Assembly: GCA_015143295.1 (NCBI GenBank)
Contig: CM026559.1
Coordinates: forward strand, 23,450,826-23,514,825
Source: Tetracentron sinense
Lineage: Eukaryota; Streptophyta; Magnoliopsida; Trochodendrales; Trochodendraceae
Length of the DNA stretch: 64,000 nucleotides
Direction of reading: 5' to 3'
Shown here one piece after another: positions 59,331 through 64,000 of this stretch (its first letter is position 1; each line of letters opens with the position of its first letter). Below the pieces are notes generated by a model. The model did not search any database, was not told the origin of the DNA, and worked only from the letters and a program-made list of their open reading frames with translations. The position numbers and the translations under genes are program-made.

Positions 59331-59724
59331 CTCGTTCATGTAAAAGGTGGTTGTTTCTTTCTTTATCATTCCTGTGTACTAGGGTTCAATATTCCCTAGA
59401 CTACATGTTTTATTTTTTTCTTCTTGTTAGGTATAGATTAGAACTTAGAAGCTGGTGTTGTACGAGCTACTGTAATGGTTTCGAGTTCATGAGATGGCTC
59501 ATGTCTCCATTGATTGCCTCTGTAATTTTAAAAATAAGTACGTATTTGTTTGCAATGTGATTGAGAACCGAATGATTAGGCAAAATCATGCAGATTTTGA
59601 CATGACTGCATCAAGTGAATGATCATGCTTCAAGCATCATAAGAGCACATATACTACCCAGTGTCCGTCCATATGTGAAGAGTGATAGAGAATAGAGTAG
59701 GATAATAAAGTGTGATGGGATACA

Positions 59725-60291
59725 TAGGGGCGGAGCTAGGAAATCTTCATTGGGGCCCGAAATACAAGTATAAAAAAGTAATTGATTTGAGGGTATGAAA
59801 TTTATGCCCCGAGAAAAAAAAAATTGAGGTAGTTTTTTTATTTTGAGAATTTTTTTTCCTGGGAATGCCCTTGAGGTCACCACGTGTCCCTATTAATACC
59901 CCTTAACTGTTGTTGAGATTCGGGTACCTATCCTTGGTTTTCAAAGCCTACTTAAAATTTACTAACTCGTAAGGTTAAAAAATTTTAATTTTTTTTCTAA
60001 AACCAAAGATAAGTATGTCAACCCTAAGAGTGGGTGTATTTTAACCATAGTTAAGGGGTGTCAATAGGGACATGTGGCAACCTCAAGGGCATAACTGGAT
60101 TCCTTTGAGGGGTCCATTATATATATGACAAAAAAAGTTGGAGGGCCACTATATTTTATAAGGCAAAAAAAATTTGGGGTGCCAACCATAGTAAAAAAAT
60201 TTAAAAAATTTGAGGGACCATCTTTTTCATACTACAGCATGTAGGTTTTGCAAAAAATTTGGGGGGGCCATGGCCCCCGGCTCCACCCCTG
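59725..60291. mobile_element. hAT-type non-autonomous element, 567 bp
   Basis: Termini TAGGGGCGGAGC and GCTCCACCCCTG are inverse of each other, with subterminal GGGGCCC and GGGGGGGCCATGGCCCCC. The 8-bp GGGATACA is duplicated at 59717-59724 and 60292-60299, the hAT hallmark. No transposase is encoded. A smaller fold-back element lies inside it. Confidence 0.88.
59863..60095. repeat. MITE nested in the hAT-type element
   Basis: The arms ATGCCCTTGAGGTCACCACG and GGCAACCTCAAGGGCAT are inverted, with CCCTATTAATACCCCTTAAC and its inverse further in. The interior has TTAACC/GGTTAA motifs shared with the MITEs at 61077 and 63534. Confidence 0.75.
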
Positions 60292-60304
60292 GGGATACAC
60301 CTAT

Positions 60305-60512
60305 CTCAACCAACGAGGGGTGGGGCTGGTGGCCAAGACCACGCCTCAAGAAGTGGAGGTCTTGAGTTCGAGTCCTTGACTCACTTCCTTCGTTGGCCAG
60401 AGATTCATCCCGCCTTTCTTGGTGGTGTAGAATGAGGGGGTTTGCACGACCCGTGAGAATTAGTCGGGTGATCTAAGAGGCCTGAACACCCTCGTTACCA
60501 AAAAAAGAAGAA
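60305..60512 (+). mobile_element. tRNA-derived SINE (about 208 bp)
   Basis: The GGGGCTGGTGGCCAAGACCA head fits an A box; GTTCGAGTCC at 60366-60375 is a near-perfect B box. It ends GTTACCAAAAAAAGAAGAA. GATACACCTAT is duplicated at 60294-60304 and 60513-60523. Head and tail resemble the plant Au-type SINE layout. It would be transcribed by RNA polymerase III and moved by a LINE enzyme. 60524-61076 beyond it has no recognised feature. Confidence 0.85.
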
Positions 60513-61076
60513 GATACACCTATTTATCTCATCAGTTTGAATATGAATTAATTAGATCGGGTAAAATTAGAACTTGGGCTTTCTCCTCAAGTGGGGAAAT
60601 GATAATATACGGTAGCTTACCAATGGAGAAAGTCTTTCAATCAGAACTCCCACTAGTTACTGGTTTATAAACTGTGAAGCAAATTTAAAGGTGGTGCACT
60701 GTAGCACGATTTCATTCTCTTTTCTTTTCCTTATTTCTTGTTTGTTTGGAGGCGATAATAGCTTCACGTACGCAATATTTCATGCGCGTGAAATACATCC
60801 AATTTCCTTTCATAACTTTAAATTGACAATACACACTACACTGCAAATATAGACTTCTTCAACATGCTATACAAAGGATTACCAAAAAAAAAAAAACACA
60901 TGCTATAGAAAGGCATAGTAATTTTGAAACGCGCATTTAATACGTGTGACATTGTCAGTATCAGCACATATTGTTGGTAGGGTTGCGTATAGGGTCGTTG
61001 TGCGAAAGGAAGGACGGGGGAAACCAATATTAGAATGAAGAATTTGATTGGAGATGATTCGATAGGTCCACAGAGG

Positions 61077-61436
61077 GAGATCGAATTACAGCCAATTGCG
61101 ATTGAACTTGGGGAGAGTTCAATCCCACCCATAGGTCAACAAGTGTCTCTTTTAACACTTATTAACTGTGGTTATGATTCACTAACTCATAAGGCGATAA
61201 TCTAATCTTGATTTTTAGGTAAAAAACATTAAAAAACTATTAACTCATTAAGAACTTTTAACCCTTAGGGTTAATATTTTTTTAATTTTTTTTTCTAAAA
61301 ACCAAGGTTAGGATGTTGAACCCTAAGGGTTAATGAATTTTAACCACAATTAATAAGGATTAATAGTGACACATGTTGACTTGTGGGTGCAATTGAACTC
61401 GGAGAGTTCAATCGCAATTGGCTGTGATCCGATCTC
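61077..61436. mobile_element. Fold-back MITE, copy 1 (360 bp)
   Basis: The left arm GAGATCGAATTACAGCCAAT and onward (TGCGATTGAACT) is inverted at the right end (AGTTCAATCGCAATTGGCTG then TGATCCGATCTC). The arms extend about 100 bases through GGTCAAC and GTGTC blocks. The centre is TTAACC-rich. A second copy lies at 63534-63853. Confidence 0.85.
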
Positions 61437-62189
61437 GGGGAGGCCAAGGGTGGGTGGCCTTCACGTGAAGTGGATCATGAGACCGTGGAAAGCGGTGGCT
61501 ATATTCATTGTTTATGGGGTTTGTGGTCACGTGGCACCTTGCTTTTGCCACATGGATGAAAGCGAAAATTTTGGGCCCATTTGCTTCAGATTATTGCTGT
61601 CATAAGTGCTAATGCTGGTAAGTGCTGATGCAAATAAGCGCTAATGTCAAGAAGCATTGATATTTGTAATGTTGTTTGGTTTGACACTGTCAATAAGCGC
61701 TGATGCTGATAATAACCGATTATTTGTAAAATAATCATGTTTGGTTCACCCAAATGCAGAAAATGGCTTATGTCAATTGTTCATATAAAAATAACATGAT
61801 TCTAATTTTTAATTGATATTTTGTTTTACAAAGTCTGTACTTTAAGTTAAATAATCAAAAAAATATTTTAGGCATGCAAATGTTACATGTAAAATATTGT
61901 AGGCATTCCACATGGTTTTTGTGAGGTGGAGTTCGTAATGAAATCTTTTTAAACAAGGGTGCAAAAGGGAACTAAGTAAAAATTCTGTTTTTTTTTTTTC
62001 GGTTAAGGTAACAACACCACAAGGCGAGGCCAGACCAATAAAAGGCACCTTACTTTATTGAAATGAAAGTTGAGTAAACACAATAGAAAGCAAGTCATCT
62101 AGGGAGAAAAATATTCATGGACTCCTTCCTCTTATCTCATGTAGGCTATCCATGGATGGGAATCTACATGTTTTGATGTGGCCCCCGGT

Positions 62190-62428
62190 GGCATTTGGAT
62201 TGGATTTTATTAGCCAAAAATCAATTCTGATAAAATTGATTTTGTAAAATTAATTGTCAAATAATCACTTTTTCAAATAATATTGTTTGGGGAATATGAA
62301 GATGATAGACTCAAGTTCATATTCCCCGGACACTATTATTTGAAAAATAATTATTTGACAATTTATTTTATAAAATCTATTTTATCGGAATTGATTTTTA
62401 GCTAATAAAATCCAATCCAAACGTCCCA
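62190..62428. mobile_element. Near-complete hairpin MITE (about 239 bp)
   Basis: The sequence folds back over almost its whole length: TTTGGATTGGATTTTATTAG at the left is inverted as CTAATAAAATCCAATCCAAA at the right, and the arms continue to the GGGGAATATGAA / TTCATATTCCCC loop sides. It is AT-rich with a short loop (62300-62315). Nested inside the larger element. Confidence 0.88.
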
Positions 62429-62939
62429 GCAAATTCCATTGTGGTGTGTTTAGTGACATTTTAATCGGGAATTGGAATTGGATGATCAAAATGTTATGAT
62501 CATCAATACATACGTGTATCCCATTCCACTGTTAGATGGGTAGTTGAATGACTATGATCTGTCTTAATTCTATGATCATTCAAATGAATCTAAAGATGGA
62601 GCGATCATGTTCATTTGATTGGATGAATACATTTATGGTAGTGGACGGTGGAACCCAACCAGTTAAAAGAGCCACAATCAAATGCATTTTCTTGCAAGTA
62701 TATCTGAATTCTTGGACCACTATATTGGTCTCCTTGAACAACCAATGCAAGTAGAATGTATGGTCTGCAATGTGGGAAAGGTAGTACCTAGGGCAGCAAT
62801 TCTATCTCAAGATCTGGACCCCAGACCGCAGCATTGCTAATGAATAAGGCATTCCTTCGAATGCTCTACATTGTGGCAAAGCCAAGGGACATCAAGCTTG
62901 TATGTTTGACTACATCCTATGATTTTCTGCATTTCAGTC

Positions 62940-63115
62940 ACGGACAAGAAGATGATGAAGAGGAACAAGAGAAAGAAAAGTAAATAGCAGAAGAAAAAAC
63001 AAAAAAAAGAAGAAGAAGAGAAAAGTTTATCTCTACTACGATCGAAGCCAAAGGTGAGGATGAAGAAGAATTAGAAGAAAGAAGAAAAAGAGGATGAGGA
63101 GAGGAGTACCTGAGT
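62940..63115 (+). repeat. GA-rich low-complexity tract
   Basis: Mostly AGAAGA and GATGAAGA runs. It reads as Glu/Lys-rich in several frames but is broken by stops. No gene is claimed. Confidence 0.8.
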
Positions 63116-63533
63116 GGAGCCTGTTTTTGGTTCGGTGAGGCAAGGAGAAGACGAGAGAACGTCTTCTACTTCGCCTTCTCTTCTTGTCAAATAAGCTCCT
63201 CAATAACCCTCACGCATTAAGTGGTTATTTGTGCCCATAAGCACCCCCTTGTCGATTATGAAATCACCGGTTAAAAACGTAAGCGGTTGTTAAATAATCG
63301 CTTATGACTAACCCAACTAAACATTATTATCTAACAATAATCCCTTTATAAGCGTTTATCTCCCACATAAGCACTTATTTTAATCCCAACCAAACAGGCC
63401 CTTTGTTGTTCCATCTCATTTACTTTCAACTCCATGTCACCTCAGCTCAAGAAGAAGAAAAAACTCAAGGCACACGTGCCCGCCTAGCATGGATGGCGAG
63501 GAAGCAAATGATTCAATATGGGTGTCGGTCGTC

Positions 63534-63853
63534 GAGATTGAATCATGGGCAATTTCGATTGAACTCTCCCCATTGAGTTCAATCATACCAATAGGTCAAC
63601 CCTTGTCCCTTTTAACCCCAGTTCAACAATTTAAACTTGGTTTTTCAAGAAAATTTAACCCTAAGGGTAAATATTAACCTTGTTAGGGTTAATTATTTAA
63701 TATTTTGTTTCAAACCCCAAAGTTATATTATTGAACCTTAAGGGTTAGTAAAATTTAACCATAGTTAATAATGGTTAAAAGCGACACATGTTAACCTGCG
63801 GGTGCAATTGAACTCGGGAAAAGTTCAATCCTAATTGACTGTGTGACCTCTTG
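63534..63853. mobile_element. Fold-back MITE, copy 2
   Basis: Same arms as 61077-61436 (CGATTGAACTCT, GAGTTCAATC, AATAGGTCAAC) with more divergence. It lies about 130 bases right of the larger element, while copy 1 lies about 135 bases left of it. 63854-64000 has no recognised feature. Confidence 0.75.
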
Positions 63854-64000
63854 GAGTTAGGTAGTTCTATTCAAAATTCACAAAAATTCAAGCTCAACCC
63901 ATGCCCAATAACACCTCCACTCACTATGCTAACCCTAACTAATAATAGTAGATAAATGATCCATTGCATCAAATAATTAATAATAATCTCTCAAGTCCTT

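Larger units (their letters stand above)
61573..63401. mobile_element. Larger terminal-inverted-repeat element (about 1.83 kb), no transposase
   Basis: The left end GGGCCCATTTGCTT is nearly the inverse of the right end AACCAAACAGGCCC (the common plant GGGCCTGTTTGGTT terminus). Subterminal motifs such as AAGCGCTAATG, AAGCGCTGATG (left) and AATCGCTTATG, ATAAGCGTTTATC (right) recur on opposite strands. No ORF for a transposase was found. The TSD is unclear, perhaps TTT. A hairpin MITE (62190-62428) and a GA-rich tract lie inside. Confidence 0.55.

Noticed and set aside
62940-63115. Glu/Lys-rich coding exon
   Set aside because: Low-complexity GA repeats with stops in the frames; no splice or start evidence.

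Overview
The window is a piece of a repeat-rich flowering-plant nuclear genome. The evidence is nested plant LTR retrotransposons (Ty3/gypsy Tat and Tekay/Del lineages, Ty1/copia including a Sirevirus-like type), miniature inverted-repeat elements, a tRNA-derived SINE, spliceosomal GT-AG introns and a plant-specific FPF1 (flowering promoting factor 1) family gene. No bacterial operon, rRNA, tRNA gene or CRISPR array was seen. The species cannot be named from the sequence.

Layout. (1) 1-10579: a Tat-lineage gypsy element on the minus strand. Its gag-pol carries three nonsense codons and one frameshift. Beyond integrase, in the opposite orientation, lies a three-exon gene (333-2798, 751 aa) with its own TATA box and an open frame. 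The 5' LTR is at 9718-10579; the 3' LTR lies outside the window. (2) 10580-12129: gene-free, one possible SINE. (3) 12130-31717: a three-level nest. A Sirevirus-like copia element (TSD CCATA/CCATT) is interrupted in gag by a 2.5 kb solo LTR of an unclassified family (13745-26733, TSD TAAAT). That LTR is interrupted by a nearly intact Tekay element (14806-25263, TSD GAAAG), which has a 146-nt intron between gag and protease and a lysine at the integrase catalytic glutamate. (4) 31881-39744: a second, unrelated copia element, broken by a 2.96 kb solo LTR (36721-39681, TSD TTATA). (5) 39745-50136: an inverted, decayed relative of that copia (40140-48888) set between two parts of the unclassified LTR family. 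It holds a complete solo LTR of the same family (43313-45705, TSD AAGAT) and a Sirevirus-like LTR (47105-48292). (6) 50137-55389: a fold-back repeat, a solo Tekay LTR (50908-53673, TSD GACAT/AACAT) inserted in a tandem duplication, and broken Tekay gag and pol pieces. (7) 55390-64000: AT-rich, low in retrotransposons, with the only likely host gene, an intronless FPF1-like gene (58716-59051), surrounded by MITEs, a hAT-type element, a SINE and a larger terminal-inverted-repeat element.

How the parts act. The mobile elements encode capsid, protease, reverse transcriptase/RNase H and integrase; all copies look defective in at least one function. The Tekay is the most recent large insertion, since it is innermost and its LTRs are nearly identical. 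Two signals are not explained by ordinary annotation. One is about tenfold enrichment of the hexamer ACAACG/CGTTGT over the whole Tat element, coding parts included. The other is a slot in the Tekay-type LTRs that holds a different CG-containing tandem repeat in each subfamily. Boundaries with target-site duplications were read directly. Counts and identities quoted are by eye.
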